Source: Delphinus delphis (taxonomy: Eukaryota > Chordata > Mammalia > Artiodactyla > Delphinidae). From it: DNA of 64,000 nucleotides. Below, in pieces: positions 22,905 to 34,529 of this stretch. Position numbers and translations under genes: made by a program. Below the pieces are notes generated by a model, which was given only the letters and a program-made list of their open reading frames with translations, was not told the DNA's origin and made no database searches. The stretch lies in assembly GCF_949987515.2 (NCBI RefSeq), contig NC_082689.1, positions 102,586,957 to 102,650,956 of the forward strand, read 5' to 3'. Each line of letters starts with the position of its first letter. The first letter of the stretch is position 1.

Positions 22905-23395
22905 CTGTTAGTTTCCTATGACTGCTGTCACACACTTAGTGGCTCAAAACAATACAGATTTATTGTATTACTGTTATATAGGTCAGAACTATGATGTGGG
23001 TCTCACTGGGCTAAAATCCAGGTGTTGGCAAGGCTGTATTCTTTTCTGGAGGCTCCAGGGAGAATTGGTTTCCTTGCCTTTTCCAGCTTCTAAAGGCTCC
23101 TGCATTCCCTGGCACCTGGCCGCCTTCCTCCAACATCAAAGCCAGCAACAGTGGGCTGAGTCCTTCTGTTGCTGGACATTGCATCACCCTGGCCTCTTTT
23201 GTCCCCTTCCTCCACTTTAAATGACCCTGTGATTAGATTGGGCCCACCCAGATAGTCCAGGGTAATTTCCTATCTTAAGATTGGCTGATTAGCCACTTTA
23301 ATTCCATCTAAACTTTGATTCCCTCAGTTCTGTGGATTGGGACATGGACATTTAGGAAGGGGGTGTTATTCTGTTTACCACAGATATATGAGCTC
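22905..23395 (-). mobile_element. MLT1-like LTR (MaLR), antisense
   Basis: Reads as MLT1 backwards: TGTTAGTTTCCTATGACTGC at the start, then AGTGGCTCAAAACAATACAG, CTCACTGGGCTAAAATCCAG, TTGCCTTTTCCAGCTTCTAA, GATTGGGCCCACCCAGATAG, and TTATTCTGTTTACCACAG at the end. Near full length with no internal region seen; probably a solo LTR. Confidence 0.88.
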
Positions 23396-23514
23396 TGCTC
23401 ACTGAGTTAAAAAGTGGAAACAGAGTTGAGCACTTGGGAGCCACTGCAAGATCAAGGGAATGAGGAAGGACACTGGGCCAGGGAAACTGATCCACAGCTC
23501 AGGATTGTTATAGC

Positions 23515-23700
23515 TGCTGTTTATTGCCAACTATCTGCTGGACAATGTATATACATATTCTCTTTAATCCACATAATCATATAAAGTAGATATTACTAGC
23601 CTCATTTTATATGAAGAACCAGAGGCTCAGAGGAATTAATTCATCCAAGGTTACCCAATGGGGCTAAGGTTTAACTTAGGCTTGACTCCCAAAGCCTCTA
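23515..23700 (-). repeat. MIR SINE, antisense
   Basis: Antisense MIR: CACATAATCATATAAAGTAG, CCAGAGGCTCAGAGGAATTA, CATCCAAGGTTACCCAATGG. Confidence 0.7.
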
Positions 23701-23880
23701 CAGGTGTTTCTCAAAGAATGTTCTATGTGTCTGCATCAGAATCTTCTGGGGAGCTTGTTAAAACACTGATTCCTGGAATCCATCCCCCATCCCAACATCC
23801 TGGTTTAGTGAGTCTAGAATAGACCAAAGGATCTGCATTTAACAAACTCTCTGGGAGAGCAGGTGATTCCAGCTTTCACT
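23701..23880. mobile_element. MER5A-like DNA transposon relic
   Basis: Begins GTGTTTCTCAAAGAATG and continues with TCTGCATCAGAATCTTCTGG, GGAGCTTGTTAAAACACTGA and GATCTGCATTTAACAAACTC, the standard wording of MER5A-type hAT non-autonomous elements. It abuts the MIR on its left. Confidence 0.75.
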
Positions 23881-23887
23881 AACTCAT

Positions 23888-24290
23888 AATTTCTACCCTC
23901 TTAAATTTGATGAGGTTTATTTTGTAGTCTAGTATGTGATCTATCCTGGAGAATGTTCCATGTGCACTTGAAAAGCATGTGTATTCTACCGGTTTTGGAT
24001 GTAGTGTCCTGTAGATACCTATTAAGTCCAACTGCTCTATTGTGTCATTTAAGACCATTGTTGCCTTATTGATTTTCTGTCCAGATGATCTGTCCATGGA
24101 TGTCAGTGGGGTGTGTTAAAGCCCCCAACTACTGTTGTGTTATTGTCAATTTCTCCCTTTACAGCTGTTAGAATTTGCTTCATATATTTAAGTGCTCCTG
24201 TATTGGTTGTGTATATGTTAACTAGTATAGTAATTTTTCTTGTATCGATCCCTTTATCATTATATAATGTCCTTCACAAAACCTATGTTT
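23888..24290 (-). mobile_element. Old L1 ORF2 endonuclease-region fragment, antisense
   Basis: Aligns by eye with the antisense of L1-B near 53,500-53,850: TATGTGATCTATCCTGGAGA, ATGTTCCATGTGCACTTGA, TGTGTATTCTACCGGTTTTG, TTTATCATTATATAATGTCC. On the minus strand a 72-codon frame (24,097-23,879) keeps an endonuclease-like stretch with [18 protein letters not shown]. It is isolated and 5'- and 3'-truncated, so either an internal fragment or a piece of a rearranged element. Confidence 0.85.
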
Positions 24291-25459
24291 CTAAAGCACA
24301 CAGCCCTGTGGTGAGCTGGGCACCAACAGGCAAACATGATCCAGAGTTTCGGGATAAAAAGCACAAGGAATCTGTAAATAGAGGGGAAACAAGAAGATCC
24401 CGTGAAGTGTTTCCTGATGGATGGCCTGGGCCAGGCCAGGAGTAAAAGATGAGATAGAGGCTGAGGCCTAACCTGGTTTCTCAGTTTTCTGGTTTCTCTG
24501 CCATCAGGGAGTTAGAGGACTGGCCTGAAATTCGCATAACATGTATCCGACCAGCTTTTGAGCTGTTCAGAGTGGGGAAGGGAAGGAAGAATGGGTCCAT
24601 GTGAGTCACTGGAAACAAAGCCATACTAAGTGTGGAATACCTGCTCCCTTCCCTGGTGTGCGGAATCGCAGGGCAGGGGTGGTTCCCAGGACCTTGCTTA
24701 CTGCTGAGGAATGTGCAGGATCACAGGACACTGAGCCCCTCTCTGCTCACCACACTTCATTCCCTCCAGACCCAGTATCTGTTCTCCAGAGGTCAGACAG
24801 AGACCACAGAGGAGGGATGGGTACCAGGCTGAATCATCCTCCCCTTCACTTGGAGGAGAGTTGGGATGACTGCATGCGAGGTTAGTACCTCCTTTACAGA
24901 CTTGTTCTCACAGAGGGAGGTGGCGTCCTTACCTTGGGCAAGTTCCTCTACCAAAGACATTTATGGAGCTCTTGTTTTGCAGCAAGTTCATCTTTTCATT
25001 ACCTGAGGTGGGCACTGGTACCATCTGTCTCCTTGTCAAGTAGTTCCTGTTTCCTCCATTAACCTTCAAAAGTCCCCATCCCTTCATTGGTCTTGAGGTC
25101 AGTTCAGACATGGGCAAAAAAGGGGTGCAGCAGTGCTGGGATCTAGGATGCCCTGGAACAAGCTTTGGCTCCTCTGTGACCTCTGTCTATGCATTCTTGG
25201 CACCCCTTTCTCCTGGAAGTCTTGGATTTCTCACCAAATTAACTTCCCTAGAGGATATACACAGGCAAAGGCATTATCTCCCGATGGCTCTACCTGAAGT
25301 CCACGAGACACCTGCTAATAGTGTATCAGTGGTTTCTCTTATTCCCAGGTCTTTCCTTTGACCAAGTATTTTTACCAGACCATCTTTGTTTCTGAGGGTT
25401 CAGTTGACATAGGAAGGAAGCACAATAATGTTCCAAAAAGAGAGGAGGATTTTTACTAG
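24291..25459. other. Unique stretch, nothing recognised
   Basis: About 1.2 kb without recognisable repeat or gene. Open frames of 60-110 codons show no domain. Confidence 0.5.
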
Positions 25460-25640
25460 ATAACTTTGGTGCAAGTCCCAGCAGAACCATTTGCTTGCTG
25501 TCATCTTGGACAAATACCTCAACCTCCCTGGGACTCATTTCACTTGGTTGACTCACAGGGTCATTTTGAGGATTAAATGAGACAATGCATATAAAAACAC
25601 ATTATGAAGAATAAGATATTGTATACATTCGTTAAAAATT
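25460..25640 (+). repeat. MIR SINE
   Basis: Sense MIR: ACCTCAACCTCCCTGGGACT, CACAGGGTCATTTTGAGGAT, AAATGAGACAATGCATATAA. Confidence 0.65.
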
Positions 25641-27289
25641 TATTGAGCCCATTTATTATTTATTCTATGTCACTCCCTGAGTGAGGCACTGGAGGAATGG
25701 ACATTTAAGATACAGTGCAAACTGAAAGCATTTGCAGGACACAGCTTTCATTATTGTGATTAATAATAAGCTAACATTTGAAGGCCAGCAAGCCCAGCAT
25801 AGTGATGAGGGCATGGGGCCTTATGAGGAACTGGCCATGGTGGTCACATGGAAGCCAGGGTTTGGGGACAGCCATTTCTTGTTAGTGACCTAGGGAGATC
25901 TCCACATGCACCCATGTCCCCTGGGATGGAATCTAGTCCACAGGAGGGAAGTACTCTGGTTTGGGCTTCTACGTCCTTCTTTCTCTCCTGACATCTACTT
26001 CTAGAGATGGTACTAGATTTTCCATCCATCCTTCTTGGAACCTCTTAGGGCATCCACTGGGCTTTGGTTCCTTGGCTCCTGAATATAGGGGAGACTCACA
26101 TGCAGTCCCTTGTCTGTACTTTTTGGGGCCTGATGTGTTTCAGAAACCAGCTTTAGATTTTATAAAAACAATACTGTCCATATATTTCATATTAAATAAC
26201 ACCTCAGGAGGATCTGGGAGTCACCCCCAATCAAAGGTGGAAGCATTTCTGCAGAAAAACATACAACTATTTTCCACTAAGTGGGGTCAGTAAACACTAC
26301 CCATAATTTCATGTCACCAAATGAATTATGCTAAAATTTGTGATTTTCAGAGTTTTTTGAGTTTGGAATTGTGCCTAAAGGACTATGGATCTATAACAGT
26401 TTAGGCCTTCAATTCAGAAAGTGACCACTCAGAGCAAATGCCCTTCTCCCCACTGTTACTAAGGGTTGATGTAACTCATCATTGTAAAATCTCCCCTTGC
26501 CTCAAATGGCATTGCCACTCCTCATTCACTCCTTCAATCACTTATTTACTTATTCAATCATTCATTCATTTCCCCACAAATCAAAGTTGATTAATTTGTT
26601 CCTTCATTTAATAAAAAATAAGGTTAGCAATGAATTTGTATCAGACCCAGACCCAGAGCCTGAGAAAAGAAAGAGAAATGAGACATGTGTTTGCCCTCGG
26701 GGGCTCTCAGTCAGGTGGGGTAGACATATAGGAACACAACCCTGATGCATTTCAAAACAGAAAGAAATTTGGGGGAGGGGACCCAAGCAAAGGGTCTAGG
26801 CAAGACAGACTAAGAAGGTGATTTTGTGGAGGAGGGCCTTGCCTGGCCCTGAAGAACAATTAGATTTAATGGGCACAGAAGTTAGGGTCATGGATGGGGC
26901 AGGTGGGTTTCTAGATTGGGGAATGTGCACAAACATGGAGGGTTTAAAATCATGACACATTTGTGAACAGTGGAGGGCAAGCTACAGAGGGGTAAGTTCA
27001 GTAGCTGTGACACCTCTTAGCTTGTCTCTGAGACAGACATTGGTCCCATAATTAGACTAGTAGGGCAGGCATCCCCACAGCACCCTCTAGGGAAGGCCTT
27101 TAGGAAACACCTTTAACTTTTATTCACAAATAACATTTCTTGGAGCCGAAAGACACCACCAGTAGCTATCTGGTCCTGCTCTGGTTTCAAACAGGTATTT
27201 GCTAACAAAGGCCACCAACGCAGGAAGTGGTAGATGGAGGACAGAGTTTGACTGTCTTAACTCCCCAGACCAGCTGTCAAATCAGCCCC
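25641..27289. other. Mostly unique; possible ancient repeat at 26,496-26,960
   Basis: Bases 26,496-26,960 have a (CATT)n-like start, then TTTGCCCTCGGGGGCTCTCA and GGAGGAGGGCCTTGCCTGG, the same unnamed ancient repeat type as at 17,786. The rest shows nothing recognised. Confidence 0.4.
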
Positions 27290-27565
27290 ACGGTTAGACA
27301 GATCATTGATTAGATTCAAAGTTTAGCTCTGCTGCCTTGTAGCTGTTTAATCCATTTGAACTTCAGATGGATTGTTGGGAGAGGGGAGGACAGGTGGAAT
27401 TATATGTAAAGACCCAGCAAATAGGATGTGTTCAGGGATTGCTCCGGATGTAAAGCCAATGAGGAGAGAAGTCTTCATCTTTGCTCACTGCTGTCTCCCC
27501 AGGACTTATAACTGGCACATAGTAAGAGATCAACATATATTTGTGGAATAATGAAGGACTCCTCT
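27290..27565 (+). repeat. MIR fragment followed by L2 3' end
   Basis: Bases 27,290-27,390 are a weak sense MIR (GTTTAGCTCTGCTGCCTTGT). Bases 27,470-27,565 are an L2 3' end: GTCTCCCCAGGACTTATAAC, TGGCACATAGTAAGAGATCA, ATATTTGTGGAATAATGAAG. Confidence 0.55.
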
Positions 27566-29854
27566 TCCCCCCTTTCAGTGACTAATGCATCCTTTTCTTG
27601 GTTTTACTTTTTTTGTGTCATTTATATTTGGTTTGCTATATTCAGTTTCTTGTGTGCTCTTTTGATTTGGGGGTATGAGATGGACACCACGCTCTAAGAC
27701 AGGCCGGTGTTATAGGAAAAGATTTGTGATGCATTTGCTGACCAGAGTAAACTCAAGAGCTGGATGGGCCCATTATCAATTTGGAAAAGTTCAACTCTAT
27801 TTGACTGCTTCAAGGAGAGAAATTGTGTACAGCAAAAATAATTATCAAAAGGAAGAAATGATGAGATTAAAAACTCAAACTCATCTCTTTTGTCTCAAGA
27901 GGGACTGATACAGGGACTGACAGGTATACATTAAGTGCCCAGTGAATGTCGAATGGAATAACAAACTAAGAAACAAATAAATGAGTGATTGAGTGAATGA
28001 ATGCATTAATTTATAACAGGAGAGACGAAGGAAACTGTCATTGAAGGCCCACCATGTGTCAAATTCTGTGATGGTTGTTTAAATCTATTCATTAATCAAA
28101 AGAAATTCTCAATTTGGTAAGCCAGTATTTCCTTCTTTGTTGATAAATTAATCATTTCCTTGTAGCAGACTATTATCAAATATCCTAAATTTGAGATGGG
28201 TAAGTTTTTCTTTTTTCTAAAGTCTATGAAGGATATATAGCAATAAGAGAACTTTGGATGTGACCTAAAAAACATGGATGTGACATGGAAAATCTCACCA
28301 AAATGGTTTAGAAATGAACTTTTTGGTTTATTTTTGGTGGAAGACTAGAATTGAGTAGACAGTCAAATTATGGGTTAGTAGGTTCCTGCCAGTTGGGAGG
28401 TGAGTATACACCCTTCAAGATGGGGAAGAAGGAAAAGCTCTCCCTATACTCCACCTTTTTAAAAGAACCAGTAAATCAATCAAACAGATTCCTAGGCTAT
28501 AAACACAGAAACACATCTTGGGAAATATGTCCTGAATCTTTTATTCTTCTGAAGAATCCTTTATTCTCTTCATTACCTTTGGTGGATTGATGTTTGATTA
28601 AAAAATAATAAATTTTCAGCACTTTAATAAATATGATACATATGCAATGGATTCTAAATATATACATAGTTTAATTTATTAACCTAATACCTATACTTTT
28701 CCACAAAAGAGAAAAACACTACTTACCACAAACCTGTGTTGACTGTGGCTTCATCCTCCTCCAAGACATTGATTCTTTCTTTACCGTTACTGGCCATAGA
28801 AGAATGACACCTTCATAGTATGGAAGTCACTGATTGCGAAGTTACAAAAAGTGTGACAGCTTTGAAAAAAGACAGTAGACTGATTCAGCTCTTTCTTCTT
28901 ATCCAGTTTATCAATGTATAACTGGGGCGATCTGGTGGAAAGTTCAGGGAAAGGGACTTAGAAATGTTGTTGACTCCTATCTCAGATGACAGTGGCTGGA
29001 ACCATACATCCTTGATTGGAATTTGACTCTTGTATTTAATAGCTGTGTGAATTTGGCAACTTATTTAAACTTTTTCCCCTTGGTTTATAATCTGTAATAA
29101 AGGAAAAGAGTTTAAAAACCCATATGTTATTTAACATTTATATAGTGTGTTTTTATTGTTGTTGCTATTAAAGTGAAGTTGGGGTATAATTCTGAAAAGA
29201 GGTTTCTGAAATTACATTTTGGTTCCTATACACATGAAAGAGCTATTTAAATGTTAATATCTTTTTATAGATTAGTGTCCTAATGCCAAGAAGAAACGGA
29301 AGCTGGCCATGATCTGTGGAGTGGCCTGCCAATACTTGCAAGCTTGGTGGGGGCCCAGCTGTTATAATTCAGAGAAGGGATGAAAAGAAGAAAGAGAAGT
29401 GTCCTAAGAGAAGAGGAAGAAGTTGGAGGAAGGGGATTGGAGACAATCTCCCTTAGAGCAAATCCAGCTTACATCATTTAGAAACAAGCTCTTCTTTGAA
29501 GACTATTTGTAAAACCCATGAGCCAGGTCCAGATTTCTCCCCCCACCTCCCCACACACATAAGAGCTCATACAAGGGCTACTTGACTCCTGCCTGTAGAT
29601 CTAGCTCTATCCCAGGCCGTGAAAACAAACCTGTTCATTATCAGTGGGAATTTAGGAAATAGCAAATCAACCTGGGGCTTGTCGTAGTAAGGGCACCATA
29701 AGGTTCCTCTGAACAGCTTCATTTGCCCCATCAGCTGACAAGTGGGGATTAGCCAGGTTAAGGGTGAGGGGGAAGATGCACCAGGAAGAGAAAATAGCAT
29801 GTAGGGGAAGACCCTCAAGAGGAAAGCAAGATGAGCAAGGGTCAGAATAGTATA
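27566..29854. other. Mostly unique; weak MIR/L2-like patches
   Basis: Bases 27,915-28,010 resemble an L2 3' tail with AATGAGTGATTGAGTGAATG. Bases 28,990-29,115 may be a decayed sense MIR. The remaining 2 kb is AT-rich and shows no gene or repeat I can name. Confidence 0.4.
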
Positions 29855-30380
29855 AAAATAGGCTAGACCCTATGACCCAACCATTCTCCTCCTAGGTATA
29901 TACCTCATGGAAAACATACATTGTGTGCCAAAAATATGTACTCAGATGTTCATAACAGCAGTCAGAGTTGGTAATATCCCCAAACTGGAAACTACCCAAA
30001 TGCATATCAACGGGATGAATAAATGAATTATGATACATTCACACTGGAAAACTATTCAGAATGCAAATGAATGTACCACAACTATACACAACAATATGGT
30101 GGAGTCTTACAAACAAAAGGTTGGGTGACAGAAATCAGACACAAGCATGTACATGCTATGATTGTGCTTATAGAAGGTGCAAAAGCTGAGTAGTTGTTCA
30201 CCTTTGCAGGGTTGATGACCAGAAGGTTGTTCTGAGGGGGTTTCTAGGGTGCTGGCAATATTCTGTTTCATGATCTGGGTGCTGGTTACTTGGATGTGTT
30301 TAGTTTGGGAAAATTCATTAAGCTACACACTTAAAATATATTACCTTTAATTTATGCATGTTATACTTCAATAGAAAGTT
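29855..30380 (+). mobile_element. Old L1 3' end, sense
   Basis: ORF2 tail and 3' UTR of an L1M-type element: CTCCTCCTAGGTATATACC, AACTGGAAACTACCCAAATG, then a 3' UTR with GATCTGGGTGCTGGTTACTT and ending TTATACTTCAATAGAAAG. It is distinct in its 3' UTR from the fragment at 6,115-7,015, so it belongs to a different old subfamily. Confidence 0.8.
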
Positions 30381-31144
30381 CAAAGTATGGGACTAGACAG
30401 ATAGGGATATTATAGGTCTTGTCTAGGTTTTGAGTTTCACCCTGCTTGTGCCCCTGACCCAGGAACTTGGAGTTGGCTGTTCTTTCTTCCTTTGATTACC
30501 TGACTACATGCCTCAAGTCCCACACTGCAATCTGGCCCCATCCCCACTGCTTTGTTCTGTATTCTCTCCTGCCCAGCTGCCTGGTATCTAGGTCATACTC
30601 TCTGACCACCACCTGAGATTCTCTCAGTATCTGCCCCTCACTTCAACTCTATGTCTCACCCCACTTCCTGTCCATACTGGGGAAGGGTACTATACCCTTC
30701 CCCAGAGTCTAGTGGGCAATCTCATTGGGACTTGAAGGGGAAATATTGGTTTTTTGCTACTTTATTTGGCTTAATGCCTAAGATGTCACAGATGGTCTCT
30801 CACTTAAGATCATACTCAGAATGTTTTTAAAGTTTATTATCTGATTTGGGTCAATATTTACTTTCTTGTTAGGTGACAAAATAATGACCCCATATGGTTT
30901 AAGTTACTTTTAGTTGGCTATTCTGTTACTTGCAGCTGTAGGCATTGTAACGTGCATGTTGTAGTTCTGTATAGAAATAGCAGCCACTGTCTGTTCTTTA
31001 TCTCCTCCTACAGGAGGTGGTACATAGTCTCCTGAGCATGGAGAGGAGCTAGGATGGGTGAACGAAGAGATAAAAATTTATTCCTGTGAGCATGGGCAGT
31101 TTATCTAAACCCTTGGGGATTCAATTTCCCTCAGTGCTAACTTT
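30381..31144. other. Unique stretch, nothing recognised
   Basis: No gene recognised. Bases 30,480-30,680 are pyrimidine-rich and might be a decayed L2, but I cannot confirm it. The inverted L1 begins at about 31,145. Confidence 0.4.
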
Positions 31145-32328
31145 GAGTTTGATAGTGTCTGGCCTTACATTTAGGTCTTTAATCCATTTTGGATTTATTT
31201 TTGTGTATGGTGTTAGGGAGTGTTCTAATTTCATTCTTTCTCCATCGTATATTCTAGGCCTCTTTTGTCATATATTAGGTGACCACGGGTGTGTGGGTTT
31301 ATCTTTGGGCTTTCTATGCTGTTCTACTTATCTATATTCCTGTTTTTGTGCCAGTACCATACTGTCTTGATTACTGTAGCTTTGTAGTATAGTCTGAAGT
31401 CAGGGAGCCTGATGCCTCCAGCTCCATTTTTCTTTCTCAAGATTGCTTTGGCTATTTGGGGTCTTTTGTGTTTCCATACAAATTGTAAAATATTTTGTTC
31501 TGGTTCTGTGAAAAATCCCATTTGTAATTTGATAGGGATTGCACTGAATCTGTAGATTGCTTTGGGTAGTATAGTCATTTTCACAATATTGATTCTTCCG
31601 ATCCAAGAACATGATATATCTCTCCATCTGTTTGGAAGTTCCTTAAAAAACTAAAAAGTAGAACTACCATATAACTCAGCAGTCTCACTATTGGGCATAT
31701 ACCCAGAGAAAACCATAATTCAAAAAGACACATGCACCCCTATGTTCATTGCAGCACTATCTACAATAGCTAGGACATGGAAGCAACCTAAATGTCCATC
31801 AACAGGTGTACAGATAAAGAAGATGTGGTACATATATATAATGGAATATTAGTCATAAAAAGGAACGAAATGGGGTCATTTGTAGAGATGTGGATGGACC
31901 TAGACACTGTCATACAGAGTGAAGTAAGTCAGAAAATGAAAAACAAATATTGTATATTAACGCATATATGTGGAATCTAAAAAAAATGGTATAGATAATC
32001 TTATCTGCAAAGCAGAAATAGAGACACAGACGTAGAGAACAAATGTATGGATGCCAAGGGGGAAGGAGGGGGTGGGATGAATTGGGAGATGGAGGTTGAC
32101 ATATATACACTATTGATACAGTGAATAAAATAGATAACTAATGAGAACCTACAGTAAAACACAGGGAACTCTACTCAATGCTCTGCAGTGACATAAATGG
32201 GAAGGAAATCCAGAAAAGAGGGGATATATGTACATGTATAGCTGATTCACTTTGCTGTACAGTAGAAACTAACACAACATTGTAAAGCAACTATTCTCCA
32301 ATAAAAATTTTAAAGAAACAAACAAAAA
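31145..32328 (+). mobile_element. 5'-inverted, 5'-truncated L1
   Basis: Two L1 pieces in opposite orientation meet at about 31,634-31,636. The left piece (31,145-31,634) is antisense ORF2 matching L1-B 51,222-51,740; its minus-strand frame keeps the RT-distal wording [20 protein letters not shown]. The right piece (31,635-32,328) is sense ORF2 tail and 3' UTR, starting at the equivalent of L1-B 50,660 and ending with an AATAAA signal at 32,300 and an A-rich tail. About 0.5 kb of ORF2 between the pieces is missing. This is the classic product of twin-primed reverse transcription. Its 3' UTR differs from L1-A and L1-B, so it is a separate, older subfamily. A target duplication could not be resolved. 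Confidence 0.92.
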
Positions 32329-34141
32329 CCCAGAATCACAACAGAAGACAACTGTAAAATAGATAAAATGTAAACAAAACCCTGTGGTATATCTGGCTAG
32401 ATCCTATTGAGCGCAAGAAGCAAAAGAGATTAGCCAGTGTTAGAGACCTCTTTGATGTAATCAGAAGGCTTGGAGAGTATTGAAAAGCACTCATTTTCTC
32501 ATTGTGCAAGCCAATGTTACTTCATGCCTTGCCTGCACACCGCCTAAAGTCATCCTTCTGAGCCCCGGGGGAGGTACTGTACCATACCATGGAAACTGGC
32601 CCAGTGATCCTCTAGAATCTGGCTAGCAAGAGGTAGGGAAGTGGACAAATGGTGAAGAAGAGAGTATGTAGAAGTCACTCCCTTTGGCAAAGGGAAAAAT
32701 GTGAGACAAACACTTTGCTTGGCAAGTGTCAACTGGTTCCTTGTCCCTGTGTTCCTACATCCCCTTTCCCTCATTGTTTCAATGAGAGAAGCAACACAAA
32801 GCTGTTCATGTCACCAAGGTAAAGAGAGAAAGGGGTCAATGGGCTGTGCACCTCACCATGCTGCTAACCTTGTCTGCTCCTGCAGTGGTCCTGGCTCTTC
32901 CCTCACCCTCCATGCCTGTCCCCACCGAGATGCAGTGGGAGCCCAGAGGTTATCTTGGTGTTGGGGCAGCTTCCTGTAGCCTCATCCTATCCCCAAATCA
33001 AAACCAGACCGTTCATGTCTTTGTATGTTGCATTTTGGATACATGGTGGGATCTCTTCAGGGTACTGTTCCCAATCTGTACGGACGTGAGTTGTGAATGA
33101 TGATTACAGTAGATCATCTTGTTTGTGAATGGCACCTTAATATGCTGAAAGTAATGTGAAGCCGTATATCTTTCCAGAAGGATATATCTACATCCTGAAA
33201 CAGCTTAATAGACTCTCCTACCCCCTTCAGTTATTATTCAGGTTCACCAAATGGAGTTCCCCAAAAGACATTACTGCTTTTGACCAAAACTGAAATTTCC
33301 TGTCTCTGATTTCCTGTAATTTCAAAGTTACTTCCCTTCTGTCCTGTAACTAGCAAACCCAAATCCCCAAAGTCAAAGAGGCCCGATACACTGGCTTCTT
33401 CCATAGCACTATAATAAATAATTGATATCTTACTGTTTTATGGGGTTGCTTTGCCCTCAGCAAGGACTGCAAGACATTGCACATTCTGTGGACTTCTATG
33501 GAAGTTCCTTCAGTTCTCAAGGAAGCTAACATTGTCAGTCATTTTAAATTTTAATTAAGATGTTCAGTAAAAATAAAAAGACTATAAAAGATTCTGGGTA
33601 GTATATGACTAATACTTCTTGAAGCAGGTACTTATTTTTATCTCCATAGTAACTGGGGGCATCTATGAGCTTGCTTCTTTAACCCATGTTAACACTTTTG
33701 TTGTCATTCAGCTTTAGGTGTCTTCTAGTTACTTAAGTCATCTTAGAAAACCATGTCCACTATATTCTTAAAAATTTTATTCTTGCTTTTGTCCTCCTCA
33801 AACTTATAGAATGTAAGAGATGATGTCTGTTTCTTCTCTATTTGTTTCAGTCATTGTCTTAAGTCCTCATTTTTGAGATGTATTATACAGAAAACTAATC
33901 CTGGGGCATTCCAATGTTAAAATACTTTGCAAGATGACACACACCATATTCTACTCTTGGAGATTTCCAATGTATATTAGCCTTCTAAAGGTTATGAGAA
34001 TCCCTGCATACTTAAGAAAACTGTTTAACCTTGTGTAACTACATTTTTTAAAACTCATAAGTGATAAGTTATAAGTGATAAGTTTGGCAGAGGTGTTCAA
34101 TAGTTCTTTCTAGAACAGAATTTAGAAGATTTGTGTAAAAA
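32329..34141. other. Unique stretch, nothing recognised
   Basis: About 1.8 kb without a recognisable repeat or gene. Small frames such as 32,701-32,979 show no domain. Confidence 0.5.
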
Positions 34142-34529
34142 GGGAATATGATAGTTTTTTTGTGTGTGTCTATTACAATTTATTTTAACATCTTTATTGG
34201 AGTATTATTGCTTTACAATGGTGTGATAGTTTCTGCTATAAAACAAAGTGAATAAGTTATACATATACATATATCCCCATATATCCTCCCTCTTGCATCT
34301 CCCTCCCACCCTCCTTATCCCACCCCTCTAGATGGTCACAAAGCACCGAGCCGATTTCCTTGTGCTATGGGACTGCTTTAAACTATCTACCTATTTTACA
34401 TTTGGTAGTGTATATAAAAGTCCATGCCACTCTCTCACCTATTCCCAGCTTACCATTCCCCCTCCCCATGTCCTCAAGTCCATTCTCTAGGTCTGAGTCT
34501 TTATTCCTGTTCTGCCCCTAGGTACCTCA

